NCBI RefSeq assembly: GCF_017654505.1
Contig: NC_054539.1
Coordinates: 68,639,256-68,703,255, forward strand
Direction of reading: 5' to 3'
DNA length: 64,000 nucleotides
From: Polyodon spathula
Lineage: Eukaryota; Chordata; Actinopteri; Acipenseriformes; Polyodontidae
The position numbers and the translations under genes are program-made. Below are positions 31,951 to 64,000 of the stretch, piece after piece. How positions within the stretch are numbered: the stretch's first letter is position 1; the number at the start of each line of letters is the position of its first letter. The notes below the pieces were generated by a model, which saw only the letters and a program-made list of their open reading frames with translations, was not told the DNA's origin and searched no databases.

Positions 31951-33794
31951 ACTCTTACAGTAACTTAAGGGTTTATAATCCCTTTCTCACACAAGCAGTG
32001 TGACAGAGTGTAGAAAGGAACGTGCCCTTTACTTATAACTTTAGATATAAAGTACATGCTGTCTTTAACCAAACATTTCTGTGGATTAGTATGCTTGCTA
32101 GAGTTGAGTCAGAAAAACAAGGAACTTCCAGGAAATATTTCACTGTGTCCCTACGGGATATGGTGGTGGAGTTTATAGGACTGTGGGATGGAGAGATTCA
32201 GCCAATGATATGGCACAAGCTAAACTTCACTCAGCAGGAAAACCACTGACCTTGGAAAGGAAACCCAAGCCTTAACTATGTGCCTCACAGTCTGTTTAGA
32301 ACATACCCTTTTCTAAGAACTCTCTATATTAAGTAAAATCTTAGAGGGAACACCATGTATTCGTTTAAACATGTTTTCCCTATCAGCTGTCTGGAATACT
32401 TGAGGTTTACAAATGGGGTTGAAACGAATTGTGTACTCGATGATTATGAAATATGCAGCTTCACCTACTGAACATTGTACACATGAGAATAGCAAATTAT
32501 AGAGGTATTGCATGGGGTGTGGTTTGGGACCATGCAAGGTGTTTTTTTTTTTTTTTCATGCAGCCTTTAAATAAAGAACCTTTTAACAATGTTAAAACAG
32601 GACTATATGTTATTGCACCACCAACCCACTTTTATTATGATTTTGTCTTAAAATTAAATATTGTATTGGGAAAACTCTCTCACAAGTGCTGTGGTAGTGA
32701 TTCTACATTTATTCATCTGCCCTAAAGAGCATAAAATTACCACTATATGTACTCAATTATAATTATAAAGCATATTCCACAACACAGAATTGCTCATCAG
32801 GAGCTTTCCATAATGTCACTTAGCTTAGTGGTACTAAAATACCCTGAATCATGTTGGAATTTTAGATTGTACTGAAGTCTAAATTGTGATGGGACTGATT
32901 ATTATTCTGCTGTTTTTTTTTTTTGTTTTTTTTTAACATTATAATATATTCATTTATAAGAATTGATTACATGCCTAACATAAAGCTATTCTTCATACAG
33001 GACTGAGCAAATGACTTTTTAATTTGCCGCCCAGCCAGTAGTAAGACTAGTCTAACACCAATAAGAAACATTTTGGAAACCTGCATGATGTAGACACCAT
33101 ATACTGATTCACTCTCGCATAGCATCAAAAGTCATTATTGAAGAAGAAGGGGTAAATGTCAAACATAAGAGAGGAATACGCAGGAGAGTTCAATTGTAAA
33201 GCACATTTACATGGCAGTCAGTTGGTGTGGGATTGTCATTTGAGTTATGATACTGTAGAGTCAACCTGCAAATGAATAGTTAATAGGGACAATATTTCTG
33301 TGTGGGAGGTGAGTGAGGAGGGCTGTTTCAGCCAACTAGAACACTTCAGTCCTCAGCTGGGAACAATACATGAGTCACAAGAGTAGAACACCAGTCAAAG
33401 GAGTATTTTATACAACTTCCCATTTTCTAGGTGAAAAGTACATTATGTCCCAAACAAGATGTTTTCATACCTCATGCTCTAAATTCCCAAAACAATATAT
33501 AACTTGCTAACACAATGCCACGCGGCTTTATGCAGTCCCTGCAAGGCAATTCCTATTTACTGTATTCACATTTCCAAATTAACTTCTAATTTACATGTTT
33601 CAAACCTTAGCCTTTACATGATAGCAATGAGACTACAACCCTGTAAACAGATATATAATCTCTTAAGATTTTTCAGTTTGCTGGCATAGTTGACTCAGAA
33701 ATCAAGCCCCAAGAATGGATTACTGTTTTAAACTTGTCAGAACATATCAGGTTATTTTATACTAGTGCATAAACATAACCAAAAGAGTGTACAA

Positions 33795-33795
<1 letters not shown>

Positions 33796-33844
<49 letters not shown>
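33796..33844. repeat. (AC)n microsatellite
   Basis: About 24 AC units in the intergenic interval. Confidence 0.95.
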
Positions 33845-33847
<3 letters not shown>

Positions 33848-34516
33848 TGTGCAAAAGTCTTAGATATATTAAGGAATTACAATATAGCGATGTTTTGAGC
33901 ATCAACAATTTACTTAAAGCCTCCACTAGTGTTTTCCACTATTATAACAACTTCGACTATTATTAATAGAGCTCTGTTTGGGTGAGAAGAACCAAGCTTG
34001 TCATTTAGCAATCTTTAATTGCACACTGATCAAAATCTTCAAAAACTTGTGATCCCAACAACTCAAAGTAAACTATACATGAGCAGCTAATATGCAATGT
34101 TGTAGTAGCTAGAAGCATCCAAAGAAGAAATAGTAAAACTTTTTTTTTTTTTTTATTTATTTAAAATTTATGCACGACATGACATTCTGCTATTATCGAA
34201 AACCGCAAACCAAATTTGAACAGATTGTGACTCGTTTGTATCCTATAGCATACAACAAGGCCGGGAGAAAGTTTATTAATGAAGATGCACCCTCAAAATG
34301 AGCCTGAGCCAGCTGTGAGGTGAAGAAAGGGGAGATGGTGGGAGAATGAAGCAAGATGACAGTGTAAAATAAACTTGCCTCTTTTACCACTTGCCATCAC
34401 TTGCTTCTTTTACCAGCTCACACTGCTTATTAGGGAAATAAAAAAATAAAAATAAAATGCAAAGTTTTACCTACCTACCGACCCTATTTTTTTCCCCCAG
34501 CATGTCCAGAACCACA

Positions 34517-34518
<2 letters not shown>

Positions 34519-34549
<31 letters not shown>
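34519..34549. repeat. Poly(T) homopolymer
   Basis: About 31 consecutive T residues. It could be the tail of a minus-strand retroposed sequence, but no body can be recognised beside it. Confidence 0.85.
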
Positions 34550-34550
<1 letters not shown>

Positions 34551-37500
34551 TTTATTTTATTGGCCTAAGGCATGTGTGACTGACAAGCACATAAGATCCT
34601 ATCACTTGCAGGCAGTTATTTTGTTTTTACATATCAATTTCCACATGTCTCTTGTAAACACATGGCCTTGTCGGACAGATTCAAAACTGAAGTTTAAGTA
34701 AACACCACTATCAGTAGGAACCTATACTGTATTATAAATATGCACTAACATTGTTACATTTCTGTTATATAATATAAAGCACCACTGCAAGTTGAATGAC
34801 AATCAATCGTACTTATCCACCTTGGCCATGGGAATTTGGGAATTACTGTTTTCCAAAACAAAACAAGATTTGGTCTTCCACTGAAAAAAGTAACTCCAAC
34901 AAGGATCAAACCAAATTCACCATGCGTGAAGGTGGTGGTACTGTACGAATCCATTCATATATTTCACTAAATCTGAACAAAATAGGATTCAAATTAGGAG
35001 TTGGAAATCTCTCCCACCTAGTCTAAACACTGCTGCCTATGAATCCAGTTCTTCAGGACTTCAAACAAGCTTCTCATCACCATCTAGCTTGATTGCTGGT
35101 ACATGTAGAATGAATGGATCATATTGATCCAGTGACTCACAATTCAAACTGCTAAAAGCTAATAGAATAAAAAAGTAAAATTACCCAAGACCAAGTAGAA
35201 TCACAGGCACTTCCACCACCTAATTCCACAAGCTGATCCTCTGATATCATGATTCCATTGCTTCGCCCCACCACCTTTAGAGGTAATAATCCTGGTAGAC
35301 TGCGTTCATCTTGTCTGTTCAACAATTAACATGTATGTTTTAAGCTGAGTGAGTGAGCAGTAGGTGTATATAGTCACTAGTAGATGTTGACTGTTTTCAT
35401 ACTCATTTCACCTGAACTGTTCTTGGAATGATGATCCAAGCAGAAACCTGAGACAGACATCGAGCTCTGCTTATTTCCTTGCACTGACTCCTCAAGTCAC
35501 AAGCTCCACTTCAAAGGGCATAGCAATTCACAGGTCCCAAGCCTTTGCTAAAGAAGGCGGCATCCATGAGCAGTTTACTACCTCACAGCAACAGCAGAAT
35601 GGACTGCCTTTAAGAATGTACATAACAAGCAAGTATTTATTCATATTTGCATCTTTTTTTTTCTTCTTTTTTTGTCATTATTATTACCTGGTACAATATT
35701 TCAATAATTGTTAAAACAGTGTCATTCAAATTGAAGTTTTCCTGAAGAATACCATCAATTTTAAATTCTTATTAGGGGTGGGCACCAATAACTAAGGTGA
35801 CCATATGGCTGTGTGTTCAGCGGCACAGTTTGGTACATCCAATATACACTCTCTACAGCTAAAATATAAATCATACACCTTATAGCAAGGTATCAATATA
35901 AAAAAGATCTAAATTCAAAATGGTTCTTACCTTCCAAAATATATATGGAAGAGTAGAATATAATGTAACGACATGAACTGTATTCAAAGGCAGAGACTTC
36001 TAAATATGACCCCAACAGCAATCTCATTTTCAGAGACACTCTGAAAAGAGCATGGACTATGTCAGCTTGCAAGATCAAGATCAAGGGTATCAAGGGTATC
36101 CAAAAAATATTGGAACATGATTTCATAGCTCATAGTCAGGTGGACCAGAGTTCACAGAATCCTTGCGATAATACAATGCAATACAATACAAGTTTATATG
36201 TGTTAAAAAAGATGCTGTTTTTAATATGTAAAACTCTATTTTGAAGTCTGATTGGCTTCCAAGAGTGTATGTGCAGGAGTAACAAAGGCACATAGAAAAG
36301 CTTTTTTTCTAACCTTTTCTTAGTTCAAATCAATCCCGTTCATAATTTGCTGCAATATTATTTATGCTGGTTTTATAGTCTTTAAAACAAGCACAATTAT
36401 TACAGTATTCTGACAGTGTCAGTTAGTACTGAACTTTAGTTTTTAACTGTAATATGTTCTTTCAACATTAATACTGTTATTTGTATAACAGTTTAACTTT
36501 AAATGATTCTATAACATGTATTTCAAATTCAGATACTTCAGTGTAACAGTTGCTCCTTGAAACGGTAATATTATTTTACTGAATTAAGTTTGATCACTTT
36601 TTCTTTTCATACAAAATCCAGCTGAAGCAGGTGTTGACATTCTAGCCGTTTGACAAATTTTTGGTGTTGATTAATATAAGACACTACTGAAAGCATTTTC
36701 TACTCTTATCTTCTGTTATCAGAAAGTAATGAAAGTAAATTAATGAAAGAAATTGGCTATGTTTGCTCATAAAACTGGAATATGCTAACAAGGTCTCCTG
36801 ATATGAGCCTGCCAAGTTTAACTCCTTCAAGCAGGTGCTTTCACAGACTACTCATAATATTTTCTACTGATTTTACAGGTCTATTTGAAAGGAGTATATA
36901 TAGTATTACTATAATTATTTACAAAGAGTATATCATATTGTTTCAATCAATAGAGGTTAGTTTAAATCATCCAATTCACGTTTAATAACTCAGAAAGTTC
37001 CCAACAGGATTCAAACTCTGCACCAGGCTCAGCTCGGGCTGGTTCTGCAAACACCACGACAGGCCTGTGCATCCAGTGTTTTACATCAGAGGTGTGGGTG
37101 AACCAGGTCTTTACTTGATACCTGCAAAAACTTAAATCTTGTTAGCTGGGCTCCCATCTCTATATTCCCATTCCCATCGTCAGTGTGAAAACACATTTTA
37201 ACTGAATCTGGGTCCATCAAAGAACCGCAAACCCTTGCAACAAGGCCTTCCATGCAAAAGGATCTAAAGGGACGTACCAGACTCTATGTAAATATATGTA
37301 TATGAAAAGCAAGGGTTAGCAGTTTACAAGTACTTGTAATTAGGAGGGTGTTCAGTTATACTTTCCTACAGCACCTCTTGTAAATTATCTTGTACACAAA
37401 CATAAACACGAATGTGTTACTTGAATTTCACCTCTTGGTTAATTTGTGACAATAAAAATGGTGTACTTGCAATATTTTGGTCCAGTGTAAGACCACAAAC

Positions 37501-40500
37501 AAATTATATCTCATGAAATACACAACCAAACTACTACTACTACTACTAGCATCTCATAAACATTTAACTGGCAAATTCCCATTTTCAGTGTTATGATCCT
37601 AGCTTCATAATCTGCACACCTCTATATTCCATTATGAGTGTCGGACAAGAAAAAGTAAATCTTTCCTGGCAGGTTGTTTTTCAAAGCTACTGCTACCACA
37701 GTGACAAGTGGCACAGCTTTAATCTCTGAAGCCATTTGAAGTAGTGACTTCATATTTTCAAAGTTATATTAACCCTCCATGCTGAATGTGTTACTGAGCA
37801 TCACATTGACTTCTGACCTAATATGGCAGACTTATGTGACTTTTAAAGTTACATCTGCAGAGAGACAGAACACTTTGAGTTATTGTTTTAATGTTTGGTA
37901 CATAGCTGTATTCTGTGATTTTTTTTCACTCAAGTTCCATTGCCAGTGTTGTCCATTAAAAAGAAACTTTTTCATCGCTGCATTTTCAAAACTCTGACCT
38001 TATCAATAAAATAGACCACACAGACAACAGTTACACTGTTGCATTCTATGCAAAAAAATAGTTCCAGTGTAAATGGTCTTCAATGAACCTTTTCAGTGCT
38101 CCATTGTTTTTAACCTCTGGATTTATCAAGCAGTCTTTTTTACATTTATCTTCATGTTTCCAAACCATTTGATCTGACAGGGCATACCCGTTAGATTATG
38201 CTACCAGAGATGCTTTGTTTCTGTGCACAAAAGCTCCTAGTTAAAGATTTGAGATCACAGTTTGAATAAATCAGACTATAAGCATAAGCTTTGCCTTAAA
38301 AAAAATGCAGCATATGTGAAAGCATTACATATTACAGATAGAATTATGTTGTGAATACATGTTAGATTTGTATACAGGCAATTAATTATATTCATCTGCT
38401 GATATACTCCTCACAAGAAGCTTGTGAACTATCACATTAAGTATGTAACCGGATTAGATGAATACACATTTACATGCAGGCTGCAGTAGGGGGGAGATGG
38501 ACGATGTTCATAAAAAAAACATTTAAATCTTTTAATCTCCTAAATGGTTTCTGACGGCAGTGCATTCTTGCTTAGAATGACAGTCGTTTTCCCCTAAATC
38601 AGGTACATAAAGTACTTTGCTGGTGGTAGCGTATTTCCCTGCAAGTATGCCTTGTGTCACATGGTGAAAGATTACCTTTGTCCCAGATGGCACTCTTGGT
38701 ACCACCTGCTGTGGCCCAGTTCCCCGTTTTAAATGTCAGGTTTCACATTCAATATCTGGCAGGAGGAGAGCTGCAGAATACTGAAGAGACTGCATATTAG
38801 TATTCACTGTTTGGGTGGTTTCTGGACCACCTACATGGTTAATCTTCAAATAGGATATTCATATAACTGTACCTATGTACAGTGGACTACATTAACAAGT
38901 CCAGTGTGTCTGTCTTATCAAGTTTTCTCCACTGTAAGTGTCACACTGTTTTCCTAAATTTCAGCCAGCAGTCTTGGGATCACAACCACTATCTTTCTGA
39001 TAGATCTTTGCTTCTAACATTTTACAGTATGTCCAGCTGACAGCAAATCCTCTCTGTCTTATATAACAGTCAACCACAATAAAAACTAATACCTGTACTA
39101 CTACTGCTACCCCTATTCTAGTATACACAACTTGAAATAACAAGTCTGGGTATTTTTTATAGACGTCGTTCATTTTGTTTTCATTTGCAAACTTAATGTT
39201 GATGTGCTGGGGCCCTCTAATGGACAAACACTATAGAATTATTTTATTTTATTTTATTTTTTTTTATTGATACCAGAATCTTTCCTGCATGAAATTAAAA
39301 ATGTACTGTTCATAATTTTAATTGGACAATACTTGGTACATTAACATACCCTTTTTAAACGTGGAAGACGGACAACATTGCTTTCCTTCCTGAACCTGTC
39401 AAGTCACCTGATGCTGATCATGTGGTCTAAGTACGGTAAACAGCCATCATTAGCAAGAGTAAAACCACCAAGATGACCCTCAAAGCAGAAGCCAAACAAC
39501 ACTCAGTATGTTCAAGCAATGTTAGGTATGATTAGTATGGTAAATATTATTATCATGGTACACCAAAACATTTCTGTGCATATTTACTATTGGAGGGTTA
39601 GAAATGAACTAATACTATTATACTATCTTTCATATTATTGATGAAAACTGAATTTACCAGACATAAGTTGTCTTCATAGGAAAAGCGATAAACACTTTGA
39701 GACACAGATCTAAGAGCTTCCATTTTCCTCCCTGGACATCATGCAAAGGTATGCCAAAAGTGACTCCCAGTGGGAAAGTTATAATGCCGATTACCTAACT
39801 ATTGTCACTAGGTTTAAAACCATTTTAACATGTCTAGAGTTAATTTCTTACACTTGTGTGCTTTGCGACTTGGAATCAAGAAATGTAACACTGTTTAACT
39901 TCAGTCACGAGTCATTCTTGTCTTAATTATATTTTATTAATTATAATTGATGACATTAATTAATTCATGTTAGAAATCTAAGAAATTCAAGCATATACCT
40001 TAAATGTAACTAAATTATCTATCTAACATATAACTAAATCAAACAAATCTTACACAATATAGCTTTACAAAGGCAGGACCTTGTGATTTTCAACACAATT
40101 GATCATCTGACAAAAGTAATTTGTATTTTTTTTTTTTTATTATTTCATGTAAGAAGCCATGAATACTCAAAAAATAAATTAAAGAAAGTTTAGACACACA
40201 GAAATAAGTACTTTTTACACAAAAACATATTCTACAAAAAGATTTTATATTTGACAAGTTTCAGGTTAGCAAACCACACTACAGTAATAATGCATTTTAT
40301 TATTTAATGGGTTTCTGGAGCACACAATGTATGAAAGAATACTGTCTCAGTAAATTGCTATACCCTTTGCTTCATGCACGATTCATTTGCTTTTTCAGGA
40401 ACGGATTTAACTTTGCCTCAAAATACAATTACTAAGAACACTCACGCATTTCAAAGGGTGTGAATGCTTAAAAATACACATATTACAAATATACTAAATA

Positions 40501-40809
40501 TTAATATATATTAAGTATACTTAACATTTGATGAATGCACTTAAAATAGGTGATAGGTGTGGAATGTATTTCTAAGAATGTAACTGCTAAATTATCCAAC
40601 TTGATTATCCGACTTTAAACGTTCAATCGTAAGATACACCATGTTTGTTTTCAGTTCTCTACTACTGTAATATTACAGTATTGTTCATTTAACAAATTGG
40701 GCGTGCTTCAAATTTATTGCAGTTTAAAATAAAATGTATTTAGTTTGCAAGGCTTTGTTCATGAAATTTCACTGATAAAGGAGAGTTGCTCCTTGTCTTG
40801 TTGGAAACC

Positions 40810-41040
40810 CTGTGCAACTGATATGCACCACACTGCAGATATAACATACAGCACACTGCAGCAATAACATGACAAATGATATGCATTACACTGCAGCAAT
40901 AACATGCATCACACTGCAGCAACATGCCAAATGATATGCATCACACTGCAGCAATAACATGCCAACTGATATGCACCACACATCACACTGCAGCAACATG
41001 CCAAATGATATGCATCACACTGCAGTAAAAACATGCCACA
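40810..41040. repeat. Imperfect minisatellite downstream of GREB1
   Basis: About seven irregular copies of a unit built on ATATGCATCACACTGCAGCA followed by ATAACATGCCAA, with variable deletions. It lies 1.2-1.4 kb downstream of the GREB1 stop codon, so it is in the far 3' UTR or just past the gene. Confidence 0.85.
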
Positions 41041-41462
41041 ATAGGTTCCCTATTTTTAACTGTATGTAAACACTTCATCAAAAAGAATACTTTGTCTATA
41101 AAAATAATCCACTTCTGCAAAAGACCCAGTTGTATGTGAATCTGCGTTATATGTACTGTTCCAATGTCCAATGTCTAAACAAACAAGCTTCCAGTTTCAC
41201 GATTCAGTTCTCATTTACTTACAAGACAAAAAAACAAGCAGGAGTAAACCTAAAACACAATACAAAGTAATGTGATTCCACAATATTTAACTACATATAC
41301 ATATATATAGGCACACACACACACGTACAAGCTGTAACCAGCAGGCGGGTTTGTCCCAGCTGAGCATTTTGCACTATAGAAGAGTCCAGTTGACACACCT
41401 GAGGGCTGCTGTAAGGCCATCGGACTCAAGACAGCCCACGCTACTTTGTGAAAGCTATACTC

Positions 41463-42165
41463 TGATCACCATGTGTTTTAACAGGGATAGATCTTAGGGA
41501 TTAAGAAGTCAGCTCCTCTGATCACAGTGCGTTTTAACAGGGATCAGAGTTTAGGGATTAAGAAGTCAGCTCCTCTGATCACAGTACGTTTTAACAGGGA
41601 TCAGAGTTTAGGGATTAAGAAGTCAGCTCCTCTGATCACAGTGCGTTTTAACAGGGATCAGAGTTTAGGGATTAAGAAATCAGCTCCTCTGATCACAGTG
41701 CATTTTAACAGGGATCAGAGTTTAGGGATTAAGAAGTCAGCTCCTCTGATCACTGTGTGTTTTAACAGGGATAAAATCTTAGGGATTAAGAAGTCAGCAC
41801 CTCTGATCACTGTGTGTTTTAACAGGGATCAGAGTTTAGGGATTAAGAAATCAGCACCTCTGATTACCGTATGTTTTAACAGGGATCAGAGTTTAGGGAT
41901 TAAGAAATTAGCTCCTCTGATCACCTTGTGTTTTAACAGGGATAAGGTTTTAGGGATTAAGAAGTCAGCTCCTCTGATTACTATGTGTCTAACCGGGACC
42001 ACAGCTCCAGAGAAAAGAAGTCAAAACCGTTGATGGCAGTGTGTGTAATGGGTTCGGGGTCTGTTTAATCTGTGAAGAGGAAGCCAAACCACCAATGACC
42101 GTGTGTATATCCGGGGTTAAGGTCTGGTTAATTTGTGTAGCAGATAGCCCACGCCCCCTGTTATA
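41463..42165. repeat. 57-bp tandem repeat array in GREB1 3' UTR region
   Basis: Ten units begin TGATCA, TGATTA or similar at 41463, 41519, 41576, 41633, 41690, 41747, 41804, 41861, 41918 and 41975. They are 57 bases apart except for the first step of 56. Each holds TTTTAACAGGGAT...TTAGGGATTAAGAA and CAGC(T/A)CCTCTGAT. Two or more diverged copies continue to about 42165, within 40 bases of the GREB1 stop. Because 57 is a multiple of 3, a plus-strand frame of 168 codons stays open (FNRDQSLGIKKSAPLIT repeated); this is probably a by-product. On the minus strand every unit carries TAATCC. Confidence 0.92.
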
Positions 42166-42201
42166 ATCCTTTACAAACCTAATGACAGCTGCCACAGTGG
42201 C

Positions 42202-63679
<21,478 letters not shown>

Positions 63680-63804
63680 CTACGGAGAACATGTTCTTAC
63701 CTGTAGCTCATGGTAATACATGTTCATAAAGCATTAGTCTATTCAGTACACTTCCAGAACATATTCCCTAAATAAACTTTAAGCAGAAAGAATTAATTAA
63801 TATT

Positions 63805-63992
63805 TGTTTATTTAGGCATGTGAACTATGCATCAGCGGCAGAGTCCCTTACAACAACATCTCAACCGAGAAACAGTGTGCAAGGAGGTTAAGTGACTTGC
63901 ACAAGGTCAGACAGTGAGAGAGCTGGGATTTGAACCCGGGACCTTCTAGTTACAAATCCTTTTCTTTAACCACTGGACCACACAGCCTCCAA
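63805..63992 (-). mobile_element. tRNA-derived SINE
   Basis: On the minus strand the head contains box A-like TGGTCCAGTGGTTAAA and box B GGGTTCAAATCCC, about 30 bases apart. Next comes a MIR/CORE-SINE-like body (CTGACCTTGTGCAAGTCACT, then TAACCTCC) and an A/T-rich tail. It lies in the intron upstream of the GREB1 exon at 63474-63679. A clearly intact pol III head and body make this call secure, but the family name is not. Confidence 0.82.
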
Positions 63993-64000
63993 CATTCACC

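Larger units (their letters stand above)
31951..40809. other. Gene-poor interval between GREB1 and LPIN1
   Basis: About 9 kb with no recognisable coding sequence on either strand. Contents that can be named are low complexity: an (AC)n run at 33796-33844, a poly(T) of about 31 bases at 34519-34549, and T-rich tracts near 32542-32556 and 39241-39268. A fragment just after the AC run (CTGTGCAAAAGTCTTAG) resembles a Tc1-type terminus but has no partner end. Part of the right side could be GREB1 3' UTR. Confidence 0.6.

Noticed and set aside
33843..33880. Tc1-type terminus (CTGTGCAAAAGTCTTAG)
   Set aside because: No matching inverted end or flanking TA pair was found downstream, so no element is called.
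41463..42031. CRISPR-like array
   Set aside because: The units are contiguous 57-bp repeats without unique spacers, in a vertebrate intron-rich context.
41527..42033. 168-codon plus-strand protein with 19-residue repeats
   Set aside because: The frame stays open only because the repeat period is a multiple of three. There is no splice or promoter evidence, and it lies antisense in the GREB1 3' UTR region. It is kept as a repeat array rather than a gene.

Overview
The window is vertebrate genomic DNA, most likely from a ray-finned fish. It holds intron-rich genes with GT-AG splice sites, dinucleotide microsatellites, Tc1/mariner and hAT DNA transposons, LTR elements and tRNA-derived SINEs. 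A non-teleost fish of the sturgeon/paddlefish, gar or bowfin kind would fit, but that is inference only.

Two protein-coding genes are readable, both on the minus strand. LPIN1 (lipin-1 phosphatidate phosphatase) has its stop codon at 1934 and its start codon at 22371. Nineteen coding exons join with consistent phase into 887 codons with no disablement. GREB1 (estrogen-induced growth regulator with a glycosyltransferase-like C-terminal half) occupies 42202-63679. Twenty-five exons give 1604 codons through the natural stop, and the N-terminal part of the protein lies beyond the right edge. GREB1 upstream of LPIN1 on the same strand matches the order I know from human chromosome 2p25. I see no sign of NTSR2, which sits between them in human.

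Layout: 1-1933, LPIN1 3' UTR with a SINE relic; 1934-22380, LPIN1 coding exons and introns (LINE relic, hAT MITE, long CA microsatellite); 22381-24800, LPIN1 5' region with a possible promoter or non-coding exon; 24800-41000, gene-poor interval with one LTR retrotransposon carrying gag remnants (27553-29801), an unclassified repeat family and low-complexity DNA; 40810-42165, two tandem-repeat arrays against the GREB1 3' end; 42202-63679, GREB1 exons with introns holding a full-length dead Tc1 element, a Tc1 MITE, two solo LTRs and a hairpin repeat; 63805-63992, a tRNA-derived SINE.

The most unusual structure is a 60-bp tandem array (51541-51849). It starts exactly at the splice donor of the GREB1 exon encoding the Cys-rich CEQC segment and is built from copies of that exon, so the intron begins with repeated copies of its own exon's coding sequence and donor. 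A second coding-length (57-bp) array lies in the GREB1 3' UTR region. I found no operon-like or prokaryotic system and no CRISPR array. The functions of the two genes are not obviously linked beyond conserved synteny.
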